DNA of 64,000 nt from Paenibacillus tyrphae (GCF_027925525.1 NZ_BSDJ01000003.1:186001-250000), one strand, 5' to 3'; positions 17,424 through 25,564 are shown, numbered from the stretch's first letter. Numbers and translations are program-made. The notes: generated from the sequence alone by a model not told the origin.

Positions 17424-17464
17424 CCAATTGGAGGGTACCATCGCCAGCCAATTTGGCGTATACT
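17424..17464 (+). promoter_or_regulatory. Divergent MFS/mocR control region with CCAATT repeats
   Basis: CCAATTGG (17424-17431) and CCAATTTGG (17448-17456) are spaced 24 bp apart, just before a TATACT -10 (17459-17464). MocR proteins usually bind repeated sites in the divergent promoter. Confidence 0.5.
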
Positions 17465-17487
17465 GGGGTAACCTGGAGGGGATGCGT

Positions 17488-18927
17488 GTGAACTGGAGGT
17501 TGGATACGGATAGCCGGGAACCGAGGTACCGGCAAATTGCCCGTTATTTCGAGCAGCAGATCGTTTCCGGTCAGCTGCTGCCGGGCTCGGCGCTGCCGAC
17601 GGAACGGGAGCTTTCCATGCGGCTCGGCATTAACCGCAGCACCGTCACGGCGGCTTACTCCGATTTGCGCGCATCGGGCTTCGTGCAGTCCACGCAAGGG
17701 AGCGGTACGCGTGTAAGCGAAACGTTATGGGGCGATACACCGAAGCGCGGCTTGAATTGGCACTCATATGTCAGCGGAGGCTCGTTTGTGCCGACGCTGG
17801 CGATTGTCCGGCGGATCCGGGAGATCGCAGCAGCTCCCGATACGGTCGTTTTCTCCAGAGGAGAGCTGTCGGCCGACCTGCTGCCGTCGGAGCAGCTCAG
17901 CGCATTGCTTCGGGAGTTAACGCTGTCGATGCCGCTTGATTATGCCAATCCGAAAGGAGAAGCCGAGACGCGAGAGGCGATTTCCGCGCATCTGAAGGAG
18001 CAGTACCGGGTGAATGCCGCTCCGGACGAAATCTTGCTGACATCCGGTGCCCAACAGGCTTTGCATCTTGTGACGCACTGTCTGCTGAACCCGGGCGACG
18101 CGGTCGGACTGGAAGGACCGTCATACGCTTACTCCCGCTCGCTCTTCGTCTCGGCAGGCTTGCGTTTGTTTCAAATGCCAATGGACGAGCATGGTCTCAT
18201 TCCTGAGGAAGTGGTTCAGTTGTATAACAAGCATAAAATCCGGATGATCTTCGTCAATCCGACCTATCAGAACCCGACCGGAACGACGCTCTCGCTTTCT
18301 CGCCGCCGGCGGCTGCTGGAGCTGTGCGAGGAGCGCCGCATCCCCATCGTCGAAGACGACCCCTACAGCTTGTTAGCGTTGGAAGGGGCTGAGCCGCCGC
18401 CTCTATCCCTTAAGGCGCTATCATCCGGCAGCGGCCATGTGCTGTATATGGGCACGCTGTCCAAGATGGCCGCGCCCGGATTTCGCGCTGGTTGGATCGT
18501 AGCTCCGGCAGGTGTCGTGAGCCGGCTGGCCGAAGCGAAGCAGGAAATGGATTACGGCTACAGTACGATCCTTCAAGAGGTGACGAAGCTGTACTTGACG
18601 TCAGGCGTATGGCAGGGTCACCTCGCGGACCTGCGTCAGGCGCTGACGCGCCGCCGCAACCGGATGCTGACCGCGCTGCAGGAGCATCTTGGGAATCGGG
18701 CCGAATGGCTCGTGCCACAGGGCGGCTATTACCTATGGTGCAAGCTGAACCGGAAAATCCCAGACGGCGAGCTGGTCCGGGAGATGGAGGCGCACCGCGT
18801 CGCGGTCATGCCCGGCAGCGTATACGGCGCGGGGGGCAGCTCGTTAAGGCTGTCGTACGCCCGGGAACCGGAGAACCGGATCGAGGAAGGCATCCGTCGT
18901 CTAGCCGCCGTTTTGCGCCGCCTATGA
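17488..18927 (+). CDS. MocR-type (GntR-HTH plus class I aminotransferase) regulator
   Basis: 479 aa. N-terminal GntR winged helix (~1-75: ALPTERELSMRLGINRSTVTAAYSDLRASGFV) fused to a fold-type I aminotransferase-like domain with NPTYQNPTG and a PLP lysine, K326, in GTLSKMAAPGFRAGW. MocR proteins sense PLP or an amino-acid adduct and regulate a neighbouring gene. GTG 17488 has GGAGGGG at ideal spacing; the ATG two codons earlier is too close. It is divergent from the MFS gene, its likely target. Confidence 0.92.
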   Translation: MNWRLDTDSREPRYRQIARYFEQQIVSGQLLPGSALPTERELSMRLGINRSTVTAAYSDLRASGFVQSTQGSGTRVSETLWGDTPKRGLNWHSYVSGGSFVPTLAIVRRIREIAAAPDTVVFSRGELSADLLPSEQLSALLRELTLSMPLDYANPKGEAETREAISAHLKEQYRVNAAPDEILLTSGAQQALHLVTHCLLNPGDAVGLEGPSYAYSRSLFVSAGLRLFQMPMDEHGLIPEEVVQLYNKHKIRMIFVNPTYQNPTGTTLSLSRRRRLLELCEERRIPIVEDDPYSLLALEGAEPPPLSLKALSSGSGHVLYMGTLSKMAAPGFRAGWIVAPAGVVSRLAEAKQEMDYGYSTILQEVTKLYLTSGVWQGHLADLRQALTRRRNRMLTALQEHLGNRAEWLVPQGGYYLWCKLNRKIPDGELVREMEAHRVAVMPGSVYGAGGSSLRLSYAREPENRIEEGIRRLAAVLRRL

Positions 18928-19107
18928 TCCCGGGTTCCGGCTGTGAGAAACATTTGCTTGAAACTTATTCCCGGGTTCAATCGTCTAATAGATGACGGTC
19001 CTTTTGTCCAATGACACTGGAGCCGCACTTAGGCACCGTACGCCGGAAGCGGGTGAAGCTTGGCGCTTCTATCGTTGGCGAACCTAAATGATATTGGAGT
19101 TGAAGAA

Positions 19108-19212
19108 ATGAAGTTTTTGAAAAACGTTATCCTCATCGTGCTCAGCTGTATCGTTAGCTACTGGCTCGTTGGCGGGGCGTTTGTCGATTTGTTTTCCCGT
19201 ATGAAACATTAG
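19108..19212 (+). CDS. Small single-span membrane peptide
   Basis: 34 aa: a short basic N-terminus (MKFLKN), a hydrophobic span of ~22 residues and a basic end. TTGGAG lies nine bases before the ATG and a strong terminator follows the stop within 12 bases, which supports a real small gene. Function unknown. Confidence 0.55.
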   Translation: MKFLKNVILIVLSCIVSYWLVGGAFVDLFSRMKH

Positions 19213-19222
19213 GTTTGGGTCC

Positions 19223-19256
19223 GAAAAAGCCCTCCGCTGCAGCGGAGGGCTTTTTC
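19223..19256. terminator. Bidirectional terminator
   Basis: Near-perfect palindrome: AAAAAGCCCTCCGCTG (19224-19239) with CAGCGGAGGGCTTTTT (19240-19255). It can end both the small peptide gene and dapA. Confidence 0.85.
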
Positions 19257-19292
19257 GTGCGTCTGACGGTTATTATTGTTCAGACCGTCGCT

Positions 19293-20183
19293 TTACTTTA
19301 CCAGCTCACCGGCTCGGCTCCAATACGCTTCAAGCTCCTGCCGGAGCGTCGCGCTGATGCTCGTCATCGGCAGGCGGAGGCCTTCCGAGGCGATAATCCC
19401 CCGATGAGCCAGAATCCACTTGACCGGAGCCGGATTCGATTCCTTGAAGAGAAGCCGGATGAGCGGAAGCAGTTCTTCGAATGTTTGTTTGGCTCCGATC
19501 GAGTCTCCTTCGGCGAACTGCCGGTGCATTTCTACTAAAGCTTCCGGCACCACGTTGGAGGCAGTGAGGATACCGCCCTTGGCCCCGCAGCAAAGCATCG
19601 CGTAAGCGAAGGAGTCGTCGCCGCACAGCACCGGTTTGCTGTTCAAGCGGGACAATTCCGTAAGCAGCTGAATGCCGCCGGAGCTATCCTTCAGACCGAT
19701 TACACCGTCCAGCTCCAGAATGGCTCCGGCTGTCTGCGCCGTAAGCCCCACCCCGGTACGCGACGGGTTATCATAGGCGATGACGGGGATGCCGACTTCC
19801 GCCGCTTTGCGGAAATGGGCGGCGATGCCTTCCTGCGACGGTCGGTTATAGTAAGGGACAACGACAAGCACGGCATCCACACCTAGACGTACCGCAAGCT
19901 CCGTGCGCTTCACGGTCGAAGCGGTATCGTTCGTTCCGGTGCCGACGATTACCGGCAGCTTCCCGCCGACTGCGTTCTTGGCAGTCTTCACTAAAGCTTC
20001 GACTTCTTCCCATGCTACCGTCGGCGATTCTCCTGTCGTTCCATTGACGACCAGGCCATGGATGCCGCGGTCCGCAAGCCAGCGAACATGCCGCTCGAAT
20101 GAAGTTAGATCTACGGCGCCGTTGCTGTCGAACGGGGTGACGATAGGGACGTAAACACCAGTTAGCTGCTCTTGGGTTAGCAT
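19293..20183 (-). CDS. dapA: 4-hydroxy-tetrahydrodipicolinate synthase
   Basis: 296 aa, normal length. It condenses pyruvate with aspartate semialdehyde, the first step of the diaminopimelate/lysine and dipicolinate branch. The pyruvate Schiff-base lysine is K165 (GLKDSSG), the catalytic tyrosine Y137 and arginine R142 lie in AYDNPSRTG, and GTTGE (48-52) is the substrate loop. GGAGG precedes the ATG. It is not in the usual asd-dapG-dapA operon; it stands alone divergent from a LysR gene, so it may be a paralogue. DapA-like aldolases of other function cannot be fully excluded. Confidence 0.9.
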   Translation of the reverse strand: MLTQEQLTGVYVPIVTPFDSNGAVDLTSFERHVRWLADRGIHGLVVNGTTGESPTVAWEEVEALVKTAKNAVGGKLPVIVGTGTNDTASTVKRTELAVRLGVDAVLVVVPYYNRPSQEGIAAHFRKAAEVGIPVIAYDNPSRTGVGLTAQTAGAILELDGVIGLKDSSGGIQLLTELSRLNSKPVLCGDDSFAYAMLCCGAKGGILTASNVVPEALVEMHRQFAEGDSIGAKQTFEELLPLIRLLFKESNPAPVKWILAHRGIIASEGLRLPMTSISATLRQELEAYWSRAGELVK

Positions 20184-20280
20184 TTTTTACATTCCTCCAT
20201 GGATTTTGAATAATTTTTGTTTGGCTCTACTTTACCATGGTTTGAATCATCGGAGTTAGCTATAATAAGTGATAGTCATC

Positions 20281-20295
20281 ATCAATAATATTGAT
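20281..20295. promoter_or_regulatory. LysR-type T-N11-A operator between dapA and lysR
   Basis: ATCAATAATATTGAT is a perfect 15-bp interrupted palindrome containing T-N11-A, 19 bp before the regulator's start and about 98 bp from the dapA start. Confidence 0.6.
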
Positions 20296-20313
20296 AATAG
20301 GGGCGAACATCAC

Positions 20314-21186
20314 ATGGACCTGACATATTTCCAGACGTTTCGCGAGGTTGCGAAACGCCAAAGCTTTACCCGGGCCGCCGAGGAGCTTGGCTATGCACAG
20401 TCCAGCGTCACCATGCAAATTCAGAAGCTGGAGCGGGAATACGGCGTTTCCTTGTTTGAGCGTCACGGCAGGCTGCTTCGGCTCACGCCGCCCGGTGAAG
20501 TGCTGCTGAAGCTTGCTGTGCAGATGCTGGATTTGTATGCACAGTCCAAAGAAATCGTCGGAAATCAGGTCGGCGGGACGTTGACGATCGGCACGATCGA
20601 TTCACTGGCGGCGTACTACCTTCCCCCTTATTTGCAGCAGCTGAGGGAACGGTTTCCCGAATTGAACATTCATATCCAAGCGGAACGCGAGTCGCTGATC
20701 GTCAGCAAAGTGAAGGAGGGGGAATTCGACATCGGCCTGCTGCTCGACGGCAAGCCGGTCGACCCGGCTCTTCGCTGCGAGACGATTCGGGAAGAGCCTC
20801 TGGTGCTGATTGCGCCGCCCGGCCATCCGCTCACGCAGTTATCCGGCGGTGTAAGCGTGGATCATCTGAACGGAATCGAGCTGATCATGTCGGAGGAAAG
20901 CTGCAATTACCGGGGCATGTTCGAGAACGTATTAAGAGCGCACAACATCTCGTTTCTCATCCGCTTTGAGCTGGGCAACCCGGAGGCGATCAAGCAGTGC
21001 GTGATGAACGGGCTCGGCGTCGCCCTTCTTCCGCAGATTGTCGTCGAAGAGGAGGTACGACGCGGACGCCTGAAGGTGCTGCCTTTTGTCCACCCCGATA
21101 TCCGGTTCGATCTGCAACTGTTTGTCCACCCCAAAAAATGGATGTCACAGCCGCTGCTAGCGTTCATTCGTCTGCTGAAGCCATGA
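20314..21186 (+). CDS. LysR family transcriptional regulator
   Basis: 290 aa. N-terminal winged helix (MDLTYFQTFREVAKRQSFTRAAEELGYAQSSVTMQIQKLE is the classic LysR signature), linker helix, and a periplasmic-binding-like effector domain from ~90. ATG 20314 is taken because the LysR domain begins there; the upstream ribosome site is weak (AGGGGCG). The divergent position to dapA and the T-N11-A palindrome between them suggest it controls dapA and itself. Confidence 0.9.
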   Translation: MDLTYFQTFREVAKRQSFTRAAEELGYAQSSVTMQIQKLEREYGVSLFERHGRLLRLTPPGEVLLKLAVQMLDLYAQSKEIVGNQVGGTLTIGTIDSLAAYYLPPYLQQLRERFPELNIHIQAERESLIVSKVKEGEFDIGLLLDGKPVDPALRCETIREEPLVLIAPPGHPLTQLSGGVSVDHLNGIELIMSEESCNYRGMFENVLRAHNISFLIRFELGNPEAIKQCVMNGLGVALLPQIVVEEEVRRGRLKVLPFVHPDIRFDLQLFVHPKKWMSQPLLAFIRLLKP

Positions 21187-21209
21187 GGAATTTATGTAGC
21201 TGGCAGCCC

Positions 21210-21240
21210 AAAAAAGGGGGTTCGCAGCGAGCCCCCTTCC
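21210..21240 (+). terminator. Hairpin after lysR
   Basis: AAGGGGG...CCCCCTT (21214-21220/21232-21238) without a T-run; probable weak terminator. Confidence 0.5.
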
Positions 21241-21255
21241 CGTATCCCGCGATTT

Positions 21256-21284
21256 AAGAAAAAGCCCAGGCTACCGCCCGGGCC
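21256..21284 (-). terminator. Terminator of the yjcZ-type gene
   Basis: On the minus strand GGCCCGGGC...GCCTGGGC followed by T5. Confidence 0.75.
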
Positions 21285-21296
21285 TTGTGCCTCGAA

Positions 21297-21395
21297 TTAG
21301 AACCAGACGGCACAAGATACGATTACCAACAAAATAAACAATACGAGGATTACGCCCGTAGAAGTAAAACCGCCAAACCCTTTTACGCAGCTCAT
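21297..21395 (-). CDS. YjcZ family sporulation peptide
   Basis: 32 aa: MSCVKGFGGFTSTG then the hydrophobic ILVLFILLVIV and a short polar end. This is the YjcZ/sporulation-associated small membrane peptide pattern. AAGGAGG lies upstream of the ATG and a terminator follows the stop. A second member at 40487 shares the same FTSTGVILVLFILLVIV core. Expected in the forespore or spore coat under a sporulation sigma factor. Confidence 0.8.
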   Translation of the reverse strand: MSCVKGFGGFTSTGVILVLFILLVIVSCAVWF

Positions 21396-21422
21396 ACGTC
21401 CATCCTCCTTCCGTTTGACCTA

Positions 21423-21434
21423 GTATACCTTATG
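21423..21434 (-). promoter_or_regulatory. Candidate sigma-K -10 box of the yjcZ-type gene
   Basis: CATAAGGTATAC on the minus strand fits CATAnnnTA; the other yjcZ-type gene has CATAGGATATAC at the same place. An AC dinucleotide sits about 15 bp upstream. Confidence 0.4.
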
Positions 21435-21623
21435 ATGGTCAGGGGCCCTGTGATTGGGTGGGCGGGAAATTGTGTATTAGCGGAGATGCCAGAATATAGT
21501 TGAGGCGGTCGTAAGGGAGCGTTTTGCGATGGGCACTCGGATTTACAAATGCCGACTGATCTAGCAACTGAAATGAGCAAAACGTATCATAAAATTGGAT
21601 GCTCTTTCCTAATGGACATGTGT

Positions 21624-21629
21624 TATAAT
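21624..21629 (+). promoter_or_regulatory. Extended -10 promoter of the candidate toxin
   Basis: TGTTATAAT (TG at 21621-21622, TATAAT 21624-21629) about 70 nt upstream of the 21702 start. The rest of 21435-21701 shows no gene. Confidence 0.5.
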
Positions 21630-21701
21630 GCAAAGCAGGATAACGGAGAACGGTGGAGGAAGTGACCACGGCGCAGCCCTTCTGCAAAGGAGGTGATTGC
21701 C

Positions 21702-21833
21702 TTGGTCACCCTTGTGGCGCTGCTGGATATAGTCAAATGGATTGCAACTATTCTCAGCTTATGGTTGAGCGGTAGGAAGCTATTCAAGTTGATCAAACGG
21801 AAGCTAAGCAAGCGAAAAAACCACCGTCAATAA
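21702..21833 (+). CDS. Candidate type I (holin-like) toxin peptide
   Basis: 43 aa from TTG: a hydrophobic helix (VTLVALLDIVKWIATILSLWL) followed by a very basic tail (GRKLFKLIKRKLSKRKNHRQ). The Shine-Dalgarno AAAGGAGGTGAT (21686-21697) matches twelve bases complementary to the 16S rRNA end, a hallmark of small membrane toxin messages. The coding 3' end overlaps one arm of a long hairpin (21804-21866), as in Fst/TxpA-like loci. No closely matching named family is recognised and no antitoxin RNA promoter was confidently found. Confidence 0.55.
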   Translation: MVTLVALLDIVKWIATILSLWLSGRKLFKLIKRKLSKRKNHRQ

Positions 21834-21866
21834 GGTTGCAGCCCTGACCGGTGGTTTTTCGCTTAG
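21804..21866. terminator. Long hairpin overlapping the toxin 3' end
   Basis: CTAAGC + GCGAAAAAACCACCG pairs with CGGTGGTTTTTCGC + GCTTAG. T-runs exist on both strands, so it can be a bidirectional terminator shared with an antisense RNA. Confidence 0.7.
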
Positions 21867-21913
21867 ATTGAAAACTATGCGCGCCGTGGGGAAAGCCACA
21901 GCTTCGTTTATCC

Positions 21914-21953
21914 AAAGAGCCGTTTAGTGTTGGCGCACTAGCGGCTCTTTTTA
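21914..21953 (+). terminator. Second hairpin downstream of the toxin
   Basis: AAAGAGCCG...CGGCTCTTTTT with an inner GTG/CAC. It implies a further short transcript between 21867 and 21953, or back-up termination. No gene is seen in 21954-22102. Confidence 0.6.
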
Positions 21954-22102
21954 GTGTTCCCGAATTTCAACTGAGACAATCTGATTAAATATCAGTTGCT
22001 GATACTATCTATAATATCACGTATTCACTGCATGCGCCACATATTCATGTCTTGCTTCTTAGACTCAGGCTGGCTGTTTTTAGTCGGGTGAAACGCTCAC
22101 TG

Positions 22103-22603
22103 TCAGACATGCGGCTGCATGCCGCTCTCCAGCCAATCTTCCCGCGTCGGGCCGTAAATGTCCGGAACTCTGAGCCCGGCTTGGCGCATCAGGACGGTCA
22201 TTTGGCCTCGGTGATGAATCTGATGCTGGATTAAAATACGCAAGGTCAGGCCATTCGGCCACGTGTCCCCGTACATTTCCGTCGTTTCTGTCAGCTTGGC
22301 GTCCGTCCACTGGGTTTGAACGGCATTCAACGCCGCATGAGAGGCATTCCGGTAAGCTCCGGCGATAACGGCCGCCGAATCCGGCGCATGCTGGTCGTCT
22401 CCGGCCGATGCGAATTCCAGGCCGGTCCGAGACAGCATCTCATGCACGGTCGTCGTCAGATGCCAGGCAAGCTGTCCGAGCGTCCGATGGTCCGGAGTAA
22501 CCGCCTGATCCAGGGCTTCGTCGGTTAAGGCATCCATGACTCTCTGTGTAGCGGCAGCTTCTTGCTGCCATTCGGCTATAAAATCGGCTGTTTTGACAAA
22601 CAT
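22103..22603 (-). CDS. DinB family protein
   Basis: 166 aa four-helix bundle of the DinB/YfiT metalloprotein superfamily, typical length. The three metal-ligand histidines appear in LAWHLTTTVHE (first helix pair) and IQHQIHHRGQM. Members act as thiol (bacillithiol/mycothiol) S-transferases or damage-inducible proteins of unknown function. AGGGAGG precedes the ATG. Neighbouring WYL regulator is co-directional but 74 nt upstream. Confidence 0.85.
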   Translation of the reverse strand: MFVKTADFIAEWQQEAAATQRVMDALTDEALDQAVTPDHRTLGQLAWHLTTTVHEMLSRTGLEFASAGDDQHAPDSAAVIAGAYRNASHAALNAVQTQWTDAKLTETTEMYGDTWPNGLTLRILIQHQIHHRGQMTVLMRQAGLRVPDIYGPTREDWLESGMQPHV

Positions 22604-22677
22604 CTCGAATTCCTCCCTGTGCTCGCAATTTTTAGCGTACTTCTTTACAATAGCATAGATTCCCTGACAACTGTATG

Positions 22678-23619
22678 TCAGGGTTGCTCGTAGAGCCGCG
22701 CGATGGCTAGTGCCTCCTCACGCACCCGCTGGGCGACGGCTTCCGGCTCCAGTACCTTCACATGGGGACCGTACGACAGCAGATGGGCGTACGTCCAGGG
22801 CGCATCCGGATGGGAAGCGCGAACGATAAGCGTCCCGTCCGGGCCGTACTCGATTTGCTCGGGCTTGTAATAATCCTCTACCGGGACCCGAACCTTCGGA
22901 TTGAATTGCAGCACGAGATTCACGGAATGGGGCGAGTCGCGCCGCGTCCAGCGACTATCCAGTTCTTCCGCCGGCATCTGGCGGCGTTCGAACGTCTCCG
23001 TTCTGGCCTGCAAATTCCGCATCCGGGACAGCCGGAATATCCGAAAATCTTCCCGCAGCCGGCAATAGCCGTACATGTACCATACGTAGCCTTTAAGTAC
23101 CACGCTCATCGGTTCGCACAGACGCTCCGCCTGCTCCCCTTTCCCGTTCGTGTACTCAAAGGCGGCAAGCCGGTTTTCCCGGATCGCTTGCCTTAACGTT
23201 TCCAGCTTTTCTTTGTCGGCGGTGCCGTTCCTCCAGGGATTCATATCGATAATGATCTGCTTGGATGCGTCCGTCACGCTTCCCTGCTCGGATTTCACCA
23301 GAAGCGCGCCGACTTTGTCCAGCAAACTGCCGAAATGCCGGTCATCCAAGGTGGTTTGCATCCCTCGCAGCGCGACGATGAGCGACTGGAGCTCGTCGAA
23401 GGACAAGAGCTGACGGTCCAGCCGGTAGCGGTCGGTAATCTCGTAGCCGCCGGTCTGACCGGCGTAAGAAACGATCGGAATCCCCGCTTGATTGATCGCT
23501 TCGATATCCCGGTACACCGTCCGCAGCGATACTTCGAAACGTTCGGACAATTCCTTGGCGCTTACCCGTTTGCGATTAAGCAGCAGCATGGTGATGGCCA
23601 GCAGCCGGTCGAGTTTCAT
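22678..23619 (-). CDS. YafY-type HTH and WYL domain transcriptional regulator
   Basis: 313 aa. N-terminal HTH_11 winged helix (KRVSAKELSERFEVSLRTVYRDIEAINQAGIPI), then a WYL domain (~140-225; the core reads VWYMYGYCRLREDFRIFRLSRM) and a C-terminal WCX extension. WYL proteins sense nucleic-acid fragments or small ligands and often regulate stress genes. The start at 23619 opens the HTH domain; the frame continues upstream to 23847 but that part has no domain and covers the GNAT gene's start. It may regulate the DinB gene that follows. Confidence 0.9.
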   Translation of the reverse strand: MKLDRLLAITMLLLNRKRVSAKELSERFEVSLRTVYRDIEAINQAGIPIVSYAGQTGGYEITDRYRLDRQLLSFDELQSLIVALRGMQTTLDDRHFGSLLDKVGALLVKSEQGSVTDASKQIIIDMNPWRNGTADKEKLETLRQAIRENRLAAFEYTNGKGEQAERLCEPMSVVLKGYVWYMYGYCRLREDFRIFRLSRMRNLQARTETFERRQMPAEELDSRWTRRDSPHSVNLVLQFNPKVRVPVEDYYKPEQIEYGPDGTLIVRASHPDAPWTYAHLLSYGPHVKVLEPEAVAQRVREEALAIARLYEQP

Positions 23620-23797
23620 ACAATGCAGCCGTCCTTTGTTCCCGATTTGTGTCGGTTGGTGTTCATGCCTAATTCTCCGCAGGGGCAGCCGAATCCTTTT
23701 TATAGAGGCGGTAAGTTGCTTTTTAACGATTGTTTCCGTGGAAATCTGTCTTATCCGAAAGGTAATCTGATAGAGAGAAGACAAATCGACGCAGGAG

Positions 23798-24166
23798 ATG
23801 GTTGAAATCAGACATTCATTTACGATGGAGACGGACGCGCTGATCATCCGGGAGTTTGCGCTAGAGGATTTGGTCGAGCTTGGCGGACTAACCCGGCAAA
23901 CGGAGATAACGGATATGCTGCCGGACTGGCGAATGAGCGACGATCAGCTAAGTCAATTTCTTTCTTCCGAAGCAGTGAGAGTCGTTGCTGCGCACGTGTT
24001 CGAATGCACGTCGCTCGGGGAGATCGTCGCGATCGTTAAGCCGGTTAACGCCCCTTCCAGGAGGGTGGTTGAAAAAGCGGGCTTCGAGCATCGGCGAAGG
24101 GTTACGTTGTCGGATCAATGCGAGTACGATTATTTCATTTTAAGCAAAGCCAAAGAGCGCTGTTAA
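23798..24166 (+). pseudogene. GNAT acetyltransferase with internal in-frame deletion
   Basis: 122 aa, against ~170-185 for the RimJ/RimL-type family. The start (METDALIIREFALEDLVELGGLTRQTEI) and the end (AIVKPVNAPSRRVVEKAGFEH) are good matches, but the middle, including the acetyl-CoA pyrophosphate loop (Q/RxxGxG/A), is missing. The reading frame is preserved. It is probably non-functional as an acetyltransferase. The stop codon lies inside a 20-bp repeat flanking the MITE-like element. Confidence 0.7.
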
Positions 24167-24407
24167 GCGCTCTGAGCTTGTTGAGAAAGTGGCCAATTGA
24201 AATAATAGAGGTTACGATGGGGTGGGGTATCTACTTCCGGTCGCTGTTGTCTGCAGGAAATCTTATTGGAAGCCGCTAAGCAGCAGGTATTTCCCGCAGA
24301 CAAAGGCGATCGCTATCGCTCCTCCAGTAGATACCCCACCTCCGTATATATCTCTATTTTTATAAAACCCACTTTCTCAACACTCTGAGAGCGCCGTTAA
24401 GCGCTCT
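24154..24407. mobile_element. MITE-like palindromic element with 20-bp flanking repeats
   Basis: Outer 20-bp direct repeats AGAGCGCTGTTAAGCGCTCT (24154-24173) and AGAGCGCCGTTAAGCGCTCT (24388-24407) differ at one base. Between them, 214 bp carry terminal inverted repeats TGTTGAGAAAGTGG (24179-24192 and, inverted, 24369-24382) and an inner inverted repeat GTGGGGTATCTACT (24222-24235/24326-24339). The repeat is itself a terminator-like palindrome with TTTCTT following only the right copy, as if a terminator had been split. No coding capacity. Confidence 0.65.
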
Positions 24408-24427
24408 TTCTTGGTCTACAGGCGGAA

Positions 24428-25564
24428 CTAACGAATCGTGATCGTCCCGGCTTCGGACTTCACGTCCGCTTTCAGGATGTCCGAGAAAAAGGCCAGCGGC
24501 ACGTACATTTTGCCTTCGCTGTTGATCGCCGGGGCGGTGCCCAGGGAGACCGGAGCCATTTTGTTGATGACGTACTCATCCTTGCCCGTCCGCACGATCG
24601 TCCACTGGGCTCCCTTATGCAGTTCCACGGCTTGCTGCTCGGCGTTCCATTTCAGCTCGTAGCCGAGGGCTTCGGCGACGCTCCGCAAAGACACGGTCAC
24701 GGTGCCTTTGGCGTCCGTGTAGACGGCGGCATCGACGGTGGATAGCTCGGCGCCATTCACGACAAGCTTCTGCGGCAGGCCGCCCGCTTCGGTGCCCGGT
24801 GTCTGCGCTTGCTTTGGCAGCGGGATGGTGAATTCCGGCATGCCTGCGGCGTAAGGCGCGATCTCGTACGGCCCGAAGACGATGACGGCGTTGCCTCGAT
24901 GAATATAGAACGACTGTGTATCGGCGATGCCTTCGAAGCCGTCTTTGAAATAATCGTCGGGATGCTTGGCGATCTCATCCTTGATGTGCTTGTCGATCGT
25001 CTGCTTGTAGTCCGCGCCGAACAGGTCCTTCAGCTCGATCCGCTTCGCGGCGTCTTGATTCAGCACGTTGTATGTATCGGTGCGCGGCAAACCGTGAGCT
25101 CCTCCTGTATACGCGTAGGTCGTCACTGCGATGGAGAACATGTCCGCATCGGCTGCGCCGCCTCCGGCCTTCACTTCGTACTTGACGGTAACCTCGTACG
25201 GTCTGAATTCGAAGCCCGATGTTTTAGCCTCGGCCGCGTCATTTTCCGCTTGCTTCTTCAGCAGCTCCAAGTCTTTCATCGCATCACGCTCCAGAATATC
25301 GTTCAGCTCGTCTTGGTACTTTTTATCTTTGAGCCCTTCGATGACCGGGATGCTCAGATCCGCGGAGTACAGATCGGTCTTCTCTTGTACGGCCTTGGCC
25401 GATACTTTGACGGCACCTTGCTGAACGGGAGCGGAGATCGGCACGGTTTGAACGGGAGCGCTCGCGGAGGAAGGCTCGGCACTTACCCGGGAACCAGGGA
25501 TGCCTGCGGTCAATAGGCAAGCTCCTGCGATGCTGAGAGTCAATAGTTTGAACGGTGTTTTCAT
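24428..25564 (-). CDS. Secreted protein with DUF3298 and copper-amine-oxidase stalk domain
   Basis: 378 aa. Signal peptide (MKTPFKLLTLSIAGACLLTAG...VSA), then a PdaC/DUF4163-DUF3298 (RsiV-like) domain at ~55-265 with TTYAYTGGAHGLPRTDTYN, then a C-terminal copper-amine-oxidase N-terminal-like stalk domain (~280-378; LRSVAEALGYELKWN, INSEGKMYVPLAFFSDIL). Such fusions are common in Paenibacillus and are exported, cell-wall-associated proteins of unclear function. GGAGGG precedes ATG 25564. Confidence 0.88.
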   Translation of the reverse strand: MKTPFKLLTLSIAGACLLTAGIPGSRVSAEPSSASAPVQTVPISAPVQQGAVKVSAKAVQEKTDLYSADLSIPVIEGLKDKKYQDELNDILERDAMKDLELLKKQAENDAAEAKTSGFEFRPYEVTVKYEVKAGGGAADADMFSIAVTTYAYTGGAHGLPRTDTYNVLNQDAAKRIELKDLFGADYKQTIDKHIKDEIAKHPDDYFKDGFEGIADTQSFYIHRGNAVIVFGPYEIAPYAAGMPEFTIPLPKQAQTPGTEAGGLPQKLVVNGAELSTVDAAVYTDAKGTVTVSLRSVAEALGYELKWNAEQQAVELHKGAQWTIVRTGKDEYVINKMAPVSLGTAPAINSEGKMYVPLAFFSDILKADVKSEAGTITIR

